From NCBI GenBank assembly GCA_018350325.1, contig JAEVLN010000030.1:434001-498000 (forward strand): a stretch of DNA of 64,000 nt, read 5' to 3'. The notes below the pieces were generated by a model, which was not told the DNA's origin, searched no databases, and worked only from the letters and a program-made list of their open reading frames with translations. The stretch comes from Globodera rostochiensis. Lineage: Eukaryota; Nematoda; Chromadorea; Rhabditida; Heteroderidae. Shown in pieces: positions 1-11,363 of this stretch. Position 1 is the first letter of the stretch. Each line of letters begins with the position of its first letter. Made by a program: the position numbers and the translations under genes.

Positions 1-20
1 AAAAATTTGCCCCCTTAAAG

Positions 21-136
21 TCTGACCGTGCCAATCAACAACAAATGCCCGGAATGCCCGCCTACCCATGTGGATTTGTCGATTGACGCCTTCAACTATT
101 TGGAGCCACGTGGGGGCGTTGTGGGCAAAGCGACGG
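21..136 (+). CDS. Expansin-like (double-psi beta-barrel) exon, partial gene
   Basis: An internal exon is bounded by AG before base 21 and GT at 137-138; an in-frame stop lies just upstream at 16-18. It reads LTVPINNKCPECPPTHVDLS followed by IDAFNYLEPRGGVVGKAT. The pattern CPxC...HxDLSxxAFxxL...GVV is characteristic of the family-45-like barrel of expansins and expansin-like proteins, which loosen cell-wall polysaccharides without hydrolysis and are normally secreted. The full family is about 200 residues or more, so this is roughly one sixth of a protein; the 5' part is outside the window. Base composition is far GC-richer than the following intron, into which a small hAT-like element has inserted 26 bases downstream. 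In animals expansins are rare and usually ascribed to horizontal transfer, which is an inference here. Similar barrels occur in other secreted proteins. Confidence 0.55.
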
Positions 137-162
137 GTTAGAATTACATATGTCGTTAAGAT

Positions 163-406
163 TAGAGACCGGAACGAGACGAGATTCCGAGACAAAATTC
201 GAGAGATTCTTGAGAATCTCGTCACGACATCTCTAATTTTGAAAAAAAAAATTATATTTTCATCAAAATTCTCGAATCGACTGTTCCGGCTCGAGATTTT
301 TAGAGAATCTCGTCTCGAATAAACTCAATTTTGAGATTTTTCGAGACCGGAGATGTTTCGAGAATTTCGTCTTGACATCTCGCTCGAAGCTCAAGTCCGG
401 ATTCTA
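163..406. mobile_element. Small hAT-like non-autonomous element, family A
   Basis: A 244-bp element begins TAGAGACCGG and ends CCGGATTCTA, flanked by GTTAAGAT (155-162) and GTTATGAT (407-414), an 8-bp duplication with one mismatch. The interior is iterated GAGATTCTCGA-like motifs. The right end, with CTCGAAGCTCAAGTCCGG, is the same as in the 915-bp element at 49080. The 8-bp TSD and TAGAG terminus fit the hAT superfamily. No transposase is present. It lies in the putative intron after the expansin-like exon. Confidence 0.75.
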
Positions 407-414
407 GTTATGAT

Positions 415-2700
415 TAACTTAGGCTGCGGAAGCCGTAAATAATTATCCGGGGTTGTCGTCGAGACAAATTTGATTGACTTTTAATCGATACTCAAAGACA
501 ATATGCCGGCATTTCTCTGTGTCGCGGACACTTGGCAGCTGCTAGAATTCCAAAAAACATTCCTAGTCCTTTTTTCAAATTTAATTTTCTACAAATTTGC
601 CTTAAAGAGATTTAAATTGTCTTACTTGTAAAAGGAAACTAATCAAATAAAAAATTTTATTTTAGGCGCTACGCTCACCTATTTAAAATGTCCGTCGAAC
701 ATCAAAGCTTGCTGAAAAATTTGAAATGACAAATCGATCAATTCAAATCTTTAAATAAAAGCGTTTTAAAATATTTCAATAGATAAAGGTTTAATAGTGT
801 TAAAATTATTGGTCCCATATTTGGGCTTAATTTCACAAATTTTTTCCTTTAATTAACACACTAAAAGCTTTAAGCCATGGAGTCAGAAGGAATACGAATC
901 ATTTATTAATTAATTTTTGGTGAGAAGAAGCAATGAATACTTTGTTTAGTTTATTTTATTGTCTTTCGACAAGGCCAATCATTTTGAAAAAATATCTTAA
1001 TAAGCCCATTCAATCCTTTTTATTAATTTTAGATATTTTATAAAATCTTAAATTACAATAAAAATATGTATTTTAATTTTGTTATTTTTGATATATTTCT
1101 ATTTTAGAAGATTATTTCTATTTTTGAAAACTTTTTTTAATTTTTATTTTATATTTCTTATTTTATTGATAAAATTATCAAATACATTATTTTTAACAAA
1201 ATTAATTTTAGTGCTTATCTTTTGGTTCTTTCTTATTTATTTTTAGATGTCTTTAGAAAATATTGCCATACTTTTTGTTTCAATAAAAATTATTATTTAT
1301 TTTATTGAAAACTGGTTAACATTTGTCAATGACAACCCGTGATGCTTTATCTTTTTATATAAAATCGTTGCAATTTCACCCCAACTCGCTAAATCATTGG
1401 CTAAAAACCATTACTTATTATTTAAATCACACTGACCCACTCGCCAACGTAATGGCTCCAAAACTTTAACAATTTCCGACTTTCCCTAAAATCCAAGCCT
1501 TTTGAATCCAATGTTTTTTACTAGAATTTTGGTCTTTAGGCATTCAAGACGTTCTACAGAGAGAGCAAAAATTTTTGAATCGCTCTTCTTTTTTTGTAGA
1601 AAAATACATGTATTCTTATTTTATGAAATGGCGCCGGATCGACTTGCCCCACCCTATATCGTTTTGTCTCATCGAGATCTGTCGATTCATACCAAATTTG
1701 TAAAGATTGGTCCACAACAAAAACCAAAACTTATGTCAAAAATGTTCATTTAGTCGGGATAAAAGTAGCGAGTTGGGGTGTAGCGTGTTGGCAGGTAGCG
1801 AGTGGTTCGTCTGATTTATATTAGTTTATTCGTTTATATTAAATGTAATCGACTATTTATATAGTTTCATTAAAATTGAGTCTGTAACCAGTGATGATCG
1901 TAATAAATTAGTAATAAGTAGATAAATAAGAACAAGTAACCGTGATTACAAGCATCCCTGACAATGACCGAATTTAATCTTATAACTTTCTGTTTTTTTA
2001 GTTTTTACGTTAGATTAAAAAAAATAACAACGTTTTGTTTTTTAAATATTTTTATTAATTTCTGGATTATATGATTGATTTTTTTACATAATTTTCTTTT
2101 CTAAGTAAATTTGGTTAATTTAAAACATACTTTTTTTTAATATTAATAAATATTATAATTTCAAGTTTGGCTTTCATTTAAATGTTTTAAACACAAAAAC
2201 CCTTTGTCTAATTTGCTGCAGATTACATCGATGAGAAGGGAGGTCTTCGACGAGAATCCCAACCCAAAAGCAAAAAATGTTTAGGCAAATAAAAAGCATC
2301 AATGTAATTAATAAAAATTCATAAACTTAATATGTACAATTTACCTTTATCGCTTGAATTTTAAACATGTTGAATTTTATAACTTAAATTTTAGATGATC
2401 GCTTATCTTTTTTAACGTTGTATGCATTAATTTCTTTAGCATTTGAAAATGATATTTGTATTTTTACAAATATTTGAAAGTTATATATTAAAATATTTTA
2501 ATTATAAAATGTATATTTTAAAAATATATTTAACGCTTTTAAAATTAGCTGATAATTAACTATTATTGAATTTTATTACTCGTGGATTAAAATTTTTTTC
2601 CTATTATGTTATTTCAATTTTAAAATTTAGCTTCTCCTTTAATTTTTTGTAATTTTTCATATTTGCTGATACTATTTTATTCTTAATAAATATAGAAAAT
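415..2700. other. AT-rich non-coding stretch, increasingly T-rich
   Basis: No convincing gene is seen. The stretch is AT-rich with poly-T runs on the plus strand from about 1000 onward. It contains the inverted-repeat pair at 1377/1766. Near 2216-2280 a GC-richer island follows TTTGCTGCAG and reads as ITSMRREVFDENPNPKAKNV in one frame, but other frames are also open and there is no clear donor, so I do not call it a gene. Confidence 0.4.
1377..1780. repeat. Foldback: 15-bp inverted repeat 375 bp apart
   Basis: CACCCCAACTCGCTA at 1377-1391 is the exact reverse complement of 1766-1780. Further imperfect pairing occurs around CCCACTCGCCAACG (about 1436) and the GTGTTGGC...GCGAGTGG stretch just beyond the right arm. 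No matching 8-bp flanks were found, so this may be a degraded terminal-inverted-repeat element or a chance foldback. Confidence 0.4.
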
Positions 2701-2707
2701 ATAAAAG

Positions 2708-2878
2708 TACTGGCAGGAATGCATACGCGACATTAATTATTCGATTCTGCCATTTCACTCTGTGTATTTGTTAGACGACGTTGATGATGGTGGCATTATG
2801 TATAACTACGCTTCATTCTATAAATTTATATTTATTATTGTTAACTTTATGCGGTGGCTAGTTTTTATATGTATGTAA
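2708..2878 (+). CDS. Exon candidate, unknown product
   Basis: An open frame of 56 codons follows an in-frame stop at 2702-2704. Its first two thirds are compositionally coding-like: YWQECIRDINYSILPFHSVY then LLDDVDDGGIMYNYASF. The last part runs into AT-rich sequence and is probably intron. A WxxxC start and a later GGI could fit the part of an expansin barrel after the first exon, but the splice phase from 136 does not join any obvious acceptor here in the right frame. The family is therefore left open. The other strand has stops throughout. Confidence 0.3.
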   Translation, partial: YWQECIRDINYSILPFHSVYLLDDVDDGGIMYNYASFYKFIFIIVNFMRWLVFICM

Positions 2879-3568
2879 ATAATTTTGTTATAATAATAGT
2901 AAAGGCCAATTTTTTATTTATTTTCTTTTATTAAAAGTCCTATTCGTTTTAAATCTATTAATTTTCTAAATATTACAGTCCTTCTTTAAAAGCAGTATTT
3001 TAACTTTAAAATTATATAGTTTTTATCTTAACTACCTTAAGTTGAAAACCTTTATTTATATCTTTGTTTTTAACATTAATTTAATTGTTTGCAATTTGTA
3101 TTTTAATGTGTCTAATTCTATAAATTTATGTTTATTATTGGTAACTTTATGCATTGGCTAGTTTTTATATGTAAATAGTTTTGTTATAATATTAATAAAG
3201 GTCAATTTTTTATCTTTGTTATTTGAACTCACTTGTTTCGTATAAAATTAGGGGTCATTAAATTAAAAAAAAGAGACATTCAAATATTTTTTATCATTGG
3301 TACGTTATTATATAATCCATTTTATTTTATTCATTTTTTTTAAACATTGTCTGTTTTGTTATGCCAACATATGTTTATAATTTTATTATTTACGTGACTA
3401 CAATGATTTATAAAACAATCAATTTATTTAATTTATCTACGTTTAATTTATAAAATTTGCTGAGAATAATGATAAAAATTTTATGGGCATGTAATGTTTT
3501 CCGATGATTTTTAATTTTAATTCTTTATGTCACACTTTCTACTAGCAAAAATTATTACTTTTACAGTT

Positions 3569-3660
3569 GTCTTGATGTTGTTGTTCAGCATTTCTCGGTT
3601 AATAATCCCGTGGAATAATCAGTTTAGCAAAAACCGACCGATCTTCTAGCATGCATCATT
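3569..3660 (+). CDS. Weak exon candidate after a good acceptor
   Basis: A pyrimidine-rich tract ending CTTTTACAG precedes a GC-richer island. One frame reads VLMLLFSISRLIIPWNNQFS before a stop; another reads CLDVVVQHFSVNNPVE before a stop. The first resembles a membrane-segment end but is too short to assign. The surrounding DNA, 2880-4200, is otherwise AT-rich with nothing I can support, and changes from T-rich to A-rich near 4.0 kb. Confidence 0.2.
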
Positions 3661-4204
3661 GGAATGCCCATCATCTACCGTTTTTGCTTTTTCTTTTTAT
3701 ATTATATTATTAAGAAAAGTTAAATCAACAGTTTTCGTCATTTCAAAAGTTTGCTAAGCTTACCTAAACGAAAAATGAATTGATAATGTCATCAATTTTG
3801 TCGAATCGCTTCATAAAAGTTTATTAAATAATTTTAACTATGCAATTGTTAACTCAAAACAATTTTTACTATGGTTTTGTTTCTTGATTATTTTTTGAAT
3901 ATAGTACTATATAAATGCAATATATTTATAATCGTATTAAATTTGAATTTTTTTTTTGTTGAAATGATTAATTATTTTAGCAGTTAAAAATTATTTTAAA
4001 GATATTTTCATAATCTGTTTTAAATATTTCCAATGACATTGTAATTAATAGAACTTTTCTAAGAGATAAATCTATATTAATATCGTTAAATATAAAAAAA
4101 AACCAAAATCATTAAAAATAGATTGAATAGCGAATTATAAACCAATAGATGACAATAAATAAACAGATTAAAATATTAATATTACAAATAATTTTGTCCG
4201 CCAG

Positions 4205-4250
4205 TTTTTGTCCAGAAACACTGAGGAATTGTTCAACAGCAGCAAGAGAC
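4205..4250 (+). CDS. Short exon candidate with a diverged paralogue
   Basis: CCGCCAG precedes the segment and AGAC/GTAAAAT follows it. It reads FLSRNTEELFNSSKR. A paralogous island at 18941-18971 (plus strand) reads EELLNSRKRRK in the same frame and is followed by the same GTAAAATAAAATT. Recurrence of the frame is mild support for coding. The family is not recognised. Confidence 0.3.
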
Positions 4251-4439
4251 GTAAAATAAAATTAAATAAAATCAAAGACCTTGACACAATAATCAAAAAT
4301 GATTAAGTTAACTAAAAATTAAAGAAAATTAATCAAAATAATCTAAAAAAGTGGTTATTATAAATATTAATGCATTTTAATATTATTTAAACATGTTAGC
4401 AATAACAATATCGATAAAAATAAATATTAAAATTGCAGA

Positions 4440-4850
4440 ATTTCGATCACCGACAAAGGACCTTTAAAAGAGTCTACAAAGCAGCTTGTGAAAGTCTAAA
4501 CAATTAATTTAACAAAACAGTAGAATACATTAATATAAAAGCTTTATAATTTGGTTAAGACCAAAATCAAAAAAATTAAATTTACAACAAAATCATTGGC
4601 CTTGTGAAATCTGTTAAATTTATTTAAATAAATATAGCAATGAACACAATTCTAGCTAATAATTTTAAAAAGGCGAACCATACAAAGTGAAAATCATAAA
4701 CCTTCCACAGAACATGATTATTATAAATATTAATGCATTATTATTTAAACATGTTAGCAATAACAATATCGATAAAAATAAAAATATTATAATTACAGAT
4801 CTTCGGTCACCGACAGAGGAAACAGACATTCCACAGACATGTCAAATCGT
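4440..4850 (+). repeat. Two-fold local repeat carrying exon-like islands
   Basis: Two segments, about 4370-4500 and 4715-4850, share the sequence around ATTAATGCATT...AACATGTTAGCAATAACAATATCGATAAAAATAAA and then a coding-like island after TTGCAG or TTACAG. The islands read RISITDKGPLKESTKQLVKV and RSSVTDRGNRHSTDMSNRK, keeping an SxTDxG core. Related GATCACCGACAA cores recur at 9146, 22742, 30456 and 34749. The function is unknown. Confidence 0.35.
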
Positions 4851-5174
4851 AAGATTAACTAAATAGTTGAAAAAATGGCAAAAATTAAAGTACCAACAAC
4901 CACTTCTTAAACCATTCAAAAATTTTAATTCATTAAAAATATATCCTTATAGCTTACTTGTAATTATTAATACATCGATTAGCAACAATATTAAAAGGAG
5001 ATACGCTAAGCAGTGTAAAGATCCGTAGAGGAGACGAGCATGTTTTGATGATGTGAATTTAGGGATTTTATTATTATTGTCATACGCCTTATAGGCTAAA
5101 TCCAATTATTTTGCTTAACAAATCTGGTAATTAATATCACTTTTTTATTAAGCACCCGCGGAATTACGCCTAGT

Positions 5175-5455
5175 AGAAATGCTTGGACTACCTATCCCAA
5201 AAAATTTTCTGCGGTATTTCGGTAAAATACAGGAAACTACCGGTCAAAAAATTCGGTATACTGACCGGCGGTATTCGGTATTTTTTGGACATTTTGAATT
5301 TCTTTTTAAAATGAACAAAACTTTTATTCAATAATTAATTGATTATGGGCCATCTGTCGTTGAGAAAAATAAGCATTTCAACGGTTTTGGGTTCATTTCA
5401 ACTGAATGTGAAGAGAAAAATTTTTGATGAAATCCGAAAAGAGTCCTCACTTTGG
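5175..5455. mobile_element. Probable insertion with iterated ATTCGGTA motif
   Basis: The paralogous locus near 22070 reads straight through from GAATTACGCCTAG to ACAAAAATGG, whereas this copy holds about 280 extra bases. The left half repeats GCGGTATTTCGGTA and ATTCGGTATACTGACCGGCGG. The motif-iteration style resembles the subterminal regions of the hAT-like elements in this window. Exact ends and a target duplication could not be fixed, so a deletion in the other copy is also possible. Confidence 0.4.
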
Positions 5456-5800
5456 GTAACAAAAATGGGCACTACCTTTTAAATTTTTTAAAATGCACAG
5501 CCATCCGAGAAGTAAAAATGATTAATTTTTCTGCATTTTTAAACTTTTCTCAACTTTAAGACCTTTGATACTTTAAAATAGAGTAGGCCGGGATCGGGAT
5601 CCCGGTCGGGATCGGGCGGGATTATCCCGGTTTTTGGAATCCCGATCCCGATCCCGGTCCCGGTTTTTGAAAAGTCGTAATCCCGATCCCGACCCCGGTT
5701 TTTAAAAGGTCGTAATCCCGATCCCGATCCCGACAGGGTCGGGATTTTCGGGATAAAAATGCACCCCTAAGGATGGGATTTTTGAGCGGAAACATTCAGT

Positions 5801-5875
5801 TTGGTCGTGGTGTAGTGGTGAGTGGTGGATGCATTTTAAGTGTGGGTGGGGTGTGGTTCAGTTCCCCGACTCTGT
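5801..5875 (+). other. tRNA-like sequence inside element C
   Basis: The stretch contains an A-box-like TGGTGTAGTGGTGAGTG and, about 35 bases on, a B-box-like GGTTCAGTTCC, the spacing of a tRNA gene. The T-arm pairs only partly and no good acceptor stem is seen. It is best described as a tRNA-derived (SINE-like) sequence rather than a functional tRNA. An internal pol III promoter could still be active. Confidence 0.5.
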
Positions 5876-6110
5876 AAATTATTTTTTCTAACTTTCTCTG
5901 AACATTTACGGTGGTTAAACAATTCTAAAAATTATTTTAACTTTTTTCAATTTAAAAAAAAAATATTTTATGACAATTTACAAGTTATTTATTTGATTTT
6001 GGTTGGACGAAATCAAAAAACCATTGGGTGGGGACTCTTTGTTTTGCAACATTCCTAATTTTTGGACCAATTTTCTTAACAAATCTTGTTCAATGTTCAA
6101 GAAAATTTCC

Positions 6111-6248
6111 CCGGCGGCGCCTATCGGCGCCGCCGGACCTTTACCACTCCTAAAAAGATCCGTATTTTTTAAATTTTGGTTGCAAATCTCTTAACAAAAT
6201 TCATTAAAATTTCAAAAATTTTTCCGGCGGCGCCTATCGGCACCGCCG
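6111..6248. repeat. Two GC-rich hairpin modules in element C
   Basis: At 6111-6136 arms CCGGCGGCGCC and GGCGCCGCCGG flank a TATC loop, a perfect 11-bp stem. At 6224-6248 the same sequence recurs with one arm change (GGCACCGCCG). Between them is a conserved stretch with TTGGTTGCAAATCTCTTAACAAA. The same module is present in the family A element (49396-49464) and in shortened or altered form in the other elements. Confidence 0.8.
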
Positions 6249-6565
6249 ACCCCCACCCCCCCCCCCCCCCAAAAAAAATTTATGATGGATGAGGCAATAG
6301 AAGTTGAAGAAAATGAGAAAAATATTTTTAATAATAATAAAAAAAAATTTGTCTTACCATCGACCATAACAAAAAAAAATTTCGCTGTTGTAAATCCCGA
6401 TTAATCCCGATCCCGATCCCGATCCCGGTTTTTGAAAAGTCGAAATCCCGATCCCGATCCCGGTCCCGATTCAACATACTGATCCCGATCCCGATCCCGG
6501 CTTTCACGATCCCGGTGAATCCCGATCCCGGTTTTTACCAGAAATCCCGATCCCGGCCTACTCTA

Positions 6566-7940
6566 CTTTAAAATAAAAACAAGATTATAATTTAAAACCA
6601 TAATAAGAAAGTTAAACAAGGAAATGTATTCGGACCCCTATAAATAAAAAGTTACATTATAAATCAAAGAAATGAAAGAAATTTTTAATTGCATTGTCGT
6701 CTATGATTTTTTTACATTACATATGAATATTGTTATTTATTTTCAAAAATTGTTTTGTTTATGTATTCTATTATAAAATTTGGAAAACATATATTATAAG
6801 ACATATTATTAAAAATACAGTCCTTAAAATAATTTTTGTTCATACTTTTTCTAACGGATCGCCAAAAATTAGTTTACGCCGTCAAATCATCAAATTCTAA
6901 TGATTAAAAAAGTGTTTTTGTTTGCAATAACATAACAAGCCATAAAATGTATATCAAATAAACAAAAAATATAATAAATAAAAAATGTTAAATTGGCAAA
7001 CGCATTTAAAACACTTAAAATGCTTTCGAAGAAGAAACCAAACAATTGAGAGGACGAGAGGACATGAAGCTGAAATTGACAAAAATCATATTAACTAAAT
7101 AAATAATTAAAGAATGTTAGATCTTAAATGTATGATTAAATTAAATCACCATAAATTCAAAGCATGTAAATTAAAAGCAATTAAAAATAATAAATAAAAA
7201 CTAAACAATATAAGGTATTACTAAAATAAAAGTTCAAGTCATTAATTTATTATAAACATTTTATGTATTTATCAATTTTGTTGTACATTAAATTAAGTCC
7301 ATTTGATAGAATTATTAGTGAGTGAATTATTATCTCTAAAAATTAAATAACTAATTTTATTATTCAACACCAAAATATATTAAATGACCAGAAGTTTATT
7401 AAAAGTACTAAACAATGAAAGGCTAAAAAGGACGTGTAAATAAACTATAGTTGCAAAATAAATTAAAACAATGTAAAATAAGGTTTTTCATTTATTATAA
7501 AAAAATTAATCCAAATATTAAAAATCTGTTATACAATAAATAACCAAAATAAAATAAAGTTTTATAATGAAAACATCTAAGCTGACAAGCAATATCCGAA
7601 AAGCTCATTTGAGCATGAAAAGAGAGCCTTTAAAAACGAATACATATACATATAAATAATTAAGAAAAAAGCAATACAAATAAATAGTCATAAATTATTT
7701 AATTAAAAACTACGTAAAAAATATAATTTTTAAAACTAACAAATTGTTTTGAAAAAATAGAAAAGAAAAAATTTCAATATAAAATAAAATTAATTTAACA
7801 GCTTTTTAAATAAATGAAAAGTGAATAAACGTCGAATCGATAAGTTTTTGTTAAAGCAATAATACTAACATTAAAAGCATTTTAAATTCGTGTTAAATAT
7901 ATAACATAAATTATTTATGAGTGTTATATATATAAACTTC
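6566..7940. repeat. A-rich stretch with paralogues at 22.5, 10.0 and 27.2 kb
   Basis: The segment from 6574 to about 6860 matches 22470-22760, 6880-7060 matches 9890-10080, and 7370-7480 matches 27165-27280, all direct. Exon-like pieces are the AFEEETKQLRGRED frame at 7022-7100 (paralogue AFLEETKQLRGH near 10041) and a GAAAAGAGAGCCTTT core near 7616, repeated near 10710 and 27380. No complete gene can be assembled from these. Confidence 0.45.
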
Positions 7941-7941
7941 T

Positions 7942-8007
7942 TATGACGGCGTTGAAGAGGAATCTGACGATGCTTTGAGAATGGGGACAACTCTTACTCG
8001 ATGCTGA
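7942..8007 (+). CDS. Weak exon candidate
   Basis: A GC-richer island in an AT-rich stretch reads YDGVEEESDDALRMGTTLTR before a TGA. The next frame stays open further (ENGDNSYSMLNQKKVHHVSR), so the frame is uncertain. No family is recognised and splice borders are not obvious. Confidence 0.2.
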   Translation, partial: YDGVEEESDDALRMGTTLTRC

Positions 8008-8893
8008 ACCAAAAAAAAGTTCACCATGTCTCGAGGTCAAAGGCAGTTCGTTATATAATTCAGATTGGTGCGTTATATTAGATACGGAAATCTACGAAAG
8101 TCTTTTTTTCGAAATAATGCACATTTAGTGTTTTGATTTGCGATTCAAAAATCAAATTTAAATAATGCAAATTTTGCCTAAATAAATTAGATTATTAATC
8201 TAATTATGATGAAAATGTTTTAAAATATGTTATTTTATAGTTTAATTTAAAGAATAAAATATTTCAAGATGATTTTTATTACACGTTAAATGGTTCGGCA
8301 CAGACAACCAATCGTAAAAATGCTTTAAAAATATAGAATGCTAGACTTAAACAAAAAGGCAATCCGTGTTTTAAATAAATTAAATGAAACAACTAAAACT
8401 AATAATATCAAATTTATATATAACACAAATATATTAAATACTCATAAAACTTTGAAAGTTACATTTTCAAATTATTTTAATATGTTTTTAGTAAATTTTA
8501 AACTTGGAAGAGCAAGATTTAAATATCAAACATTTATTTATATAATTAATACAAGATATTTAAGTAATTTAAAAGATTTTTTTACATAAGAACAATAATT
8601 TTGTTAAAATAATATAAAGCTTAAATCTACACACAAAGCATATAATATTAAATACAAAAAAAAATATTTAAAACCATTTTTAATTTATATTGAAAAGGTA
8701 ACATAAAAATTTATTTATGAGTGTTATATATATCCATAAAAAATTTGACAAATTCTATTAATTATAAAACGGATAAGAACATACCAAAAATTGAATCGCT
8801 GCATAGCGAGAAGGGAAAAAAGAGTAAATCCAAATACATAAAATAAGTAAATAATATTTATTAAGGAAATAAGAATCTTTCAAATTTTGTTTG

Positions 8894-8978
8894 ACTCACA
8901 CGGCACCCATGGCCCGCTGTACGCGTAAATGCGGACTTGTCTGGCACTCGGCCTGCCGTGATGAGGTCTTCATCTGTT
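8894..8978. CDS. Coding-like GC-rich island, strand unresolved
   Basis: This 85-base island is open on both strands. On the minus strand it follows TTTATAAAAACAG and reads DEDLITAGRVPDKSAFTRTA then GHGCR; on the plus strand it reads TRHPWPAVRVNADLSGTRPA. The minus reading has the better acceptor, but every other supported exon nearby is on the plus strand. No family is assigned. Confidence 0.25.
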
Positions 8979-9700
8979 TTTATAAAATTAATAATGATTA
9001 TTTAAAAAATACTTGAATATTGATACTTTTAAATTACAGTTAATAATCATCTAATGTTTACCGAATTTGGAAAACATATATTATAAGACATCGTAATTAA
9101 AATTACAGTCCTTAAAACAATTTTTGTTTATACTTTTTCTATCGGATCACCGACAAGCTTGGCAGACCAAAATATACTGCAAATTTAGAATTAAATATCC
9201 AATTGAAACGACCATCTAATAAGAAATCCTACATATAAATAAATAATTTCAATAAAAAGAAATTCTTCAATATGCAAGTGCATTAAATGGAAGAGAATAT
9301 TGATGCTTACAAAATAGTCCCTTAAATTTTTTTGTGTAGTTACTTCTTATATCATTTTTTAAAAAAAAGATAAAAACAACAGCTCAAACCTTATTTTTAC
9401 AAAAAAAAAAAACAATAAAAACTTATATAAAAAATAGTGAACAAATAATGTAGTTAATATCAGAAACAGTAAAAAGCAAATGGTTTTAAATATGTCTAAG
9501 GTACTCAAAATTTATTAAAAAAAGGTAAAATCTTTTATTTAAAATAAAACTAAAGAACAATCGGAACGCTGAACAAAAATTTGATGATTGAATTAAACGA
9601 TTTTAGAATTTGAAAAGAATTATTGGTAACAGCCGATTGCAATGCGATTAAATTTTATAATTAAAAATAAAAATAAAAACATTTCGATTATTGTATGACT

Positions 9701-9781
9701 TTCGAGGCCATTTTGCCGTCCCCGGTGTTCAAACAATTGTGCGGTGAAGTGACGCATCGTATCTGGACATTTCATATGTAA
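9701..9781 (+). CDS. Exon candidate, paralogue of 26.9 kb island
   Basis: The frame reads FEAILPSPVFKQLCGEVTHR then IWTF before a stop at 9779. The paralogous island at 26926 shares the CGEVTH core but carries 16 extra bases right after it, so the downstream frames differ. Shared codons for CGEVTH in the two copies support a plus-strand reading. The family is not recognised. Confidence 0.3.
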   Translation, partial: FEAILPSPVFKQLCGEVTHRIWTFHM

Positions 9782-10869
9782 TGAATAGTAAAAACTATAA
9801 ACCTATTTTAAAGGTTAATAAAAATTACAATTTTTAAAAACATAAAAATATAATTAAAAATGATTTTACATAATCGGCAAATTTTCAAATTAGTTTACGC
9901 CCCAAATCTTCAAATTCTAATGATTAAAAAAAAGTGTTTTTGTTTGCAATAACATAACAAACCATAAAATATATATTAAATAAACGAAAAATATAACAAA
10001 TAAAAAATGTTAGATTGGCAAACGCATTTAAAACACTTAAAACGCTTTCTTAGAAGAAACCAAACAATTGAGAGGGCATAAAGCAAACAGCAAAAAACAT
10101 ATAAATTATTAATTTATAAAAAGGCAAAAGATTTGTCTTTATGAAAAACTTTGCATTATTTTGATAAATGTGATTATATATTATCAGAGAAGATACATCA
10201 ACTGTAAGTATTTAACGAATTCAAAATTTTTAACTTTATTAATAATTGATAAGAAAGTAAAAATTGTATTTTTAACAATATAATAAAAAGTGTAAAAGCT
10301 GAAAAAAACACAAATTATTAAGCAGAATTCTAAAAGAAATAAAAAACAAACACCATGGGACGGACTTTGAATTAATGAAGTTAAAAATAAAGTTAAATTA
10401 TTCTAATTAATAAAATCTAACTTCGACAAAATAACTTTTAAAATCATTAATAACTATTTTGTTTATAAGACTTTGCAAATAACATAAAATAAACAAACTC
10501 AAACAATGCCATTGAAAAATTAAGACTCAATTGTAAAAAATTAAAAAAAAGAAAGTAGAAAATAAAATTTGCTAACAAAGTACTAAATTCCGCCATAGGT
10601 ATTCTCTATTATAAAAAATTACTAAATATTTAAAAACTATTATAAATAACCAAAATAAAATAAAGTTTATCATAAAAACGTCGATTATCCTGAAAGCTCG
10701 AATTCAGCATGAAAAGAGAGCCTTTAAAAATAACGACTACATCGCATTGCAAAAACTAAAAACTTCAATAAATCACAAAATACATAAAATTAAAATTACT
10801 TATTTAAATAATCTCGATAACATATTTTGAAACTGTAAATTTTTCGTTAAGAAAAAATCATACACGGGA

Positions 10870-11020
10870 TCATTACAATAAAGCTGCCCCTACCTAGAGA
10901 AAGATTTGCATTTATCAAGCGTTATTATTCTTCATTGTATTATAACAAAAATTTATAGGATTTTTAAACAGGTTAAGACCAGAGCAATTCGCAACGCCGT
11001 AAATGGTTAAAACTAACACA
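10870..11020 (+). CDS. Two short islands with frame kept in the paralogue
   Basis: The first island reads IKLPLPRERFAFIKRYYSSL here and IKLPPPREKFAFINRYYSSL near 28125; the second reads KTRAIRNAVNG here and KKTKAIRNAVKG near 28226. In both cases the difference is a few substitutions without loss of frame. The surrounding A-rich DNA is equally conserved between copies, so this does not prove coding. No family is assigned. Confidence 0.25.
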
Positions 11021-11363
11021 TCTGCAAATAATGCATTTATATCAAAAATATAATAATTATACATAAGCTTCATAATAAAAATCAACGAATACGACAAAAT
11101 GTTAAACCAAAAAACAAGTGCAACATCTTATATTATGCTTTAATAAAAATTTAATTTTGTAGTTATCATTACAAAATTTTAAATAATTAAAATTTAAACC
11201 CAAAAATTCTTTCCAAATTTAGGATTAAATTTGGCAGAGATATAACATATACAGCAACTCACGCCACAACAATAAATGAAAAAAAAATTTTGTAATAAAA
11301 ACATTTAGTGCGTGTTTGATAAAATAATTATTAAAATATTTATGTGAAAAAGTAAATTATGCT

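Larger units (their letters stand above)
5579..6565. mobile_element. hAT-like non-autonomous element, family C (GATCCC type)
   Basis: A 987-bp element with inverted ends TAGAGTAGGCCGGGATCGGG and CCCGATCCCGGCCTACTCTA. It is flanked by perfect 8-bp duplications CTTTAAAA at 5571-5578 and 6566-6573. The paralogous locus at about 22465 has a single CTTTAAAA, i.e. an empty site. Both ends are built from iterated GATCCC/GGGATC. Inside are a tRNA-like sequence (5801-5875), two GC-rich hairpins (6111 and 6224) and a C homopolymer (about 6250-6270). No transposase frame was found; it would need hAT transposase in trans. Confidence 0.85.
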
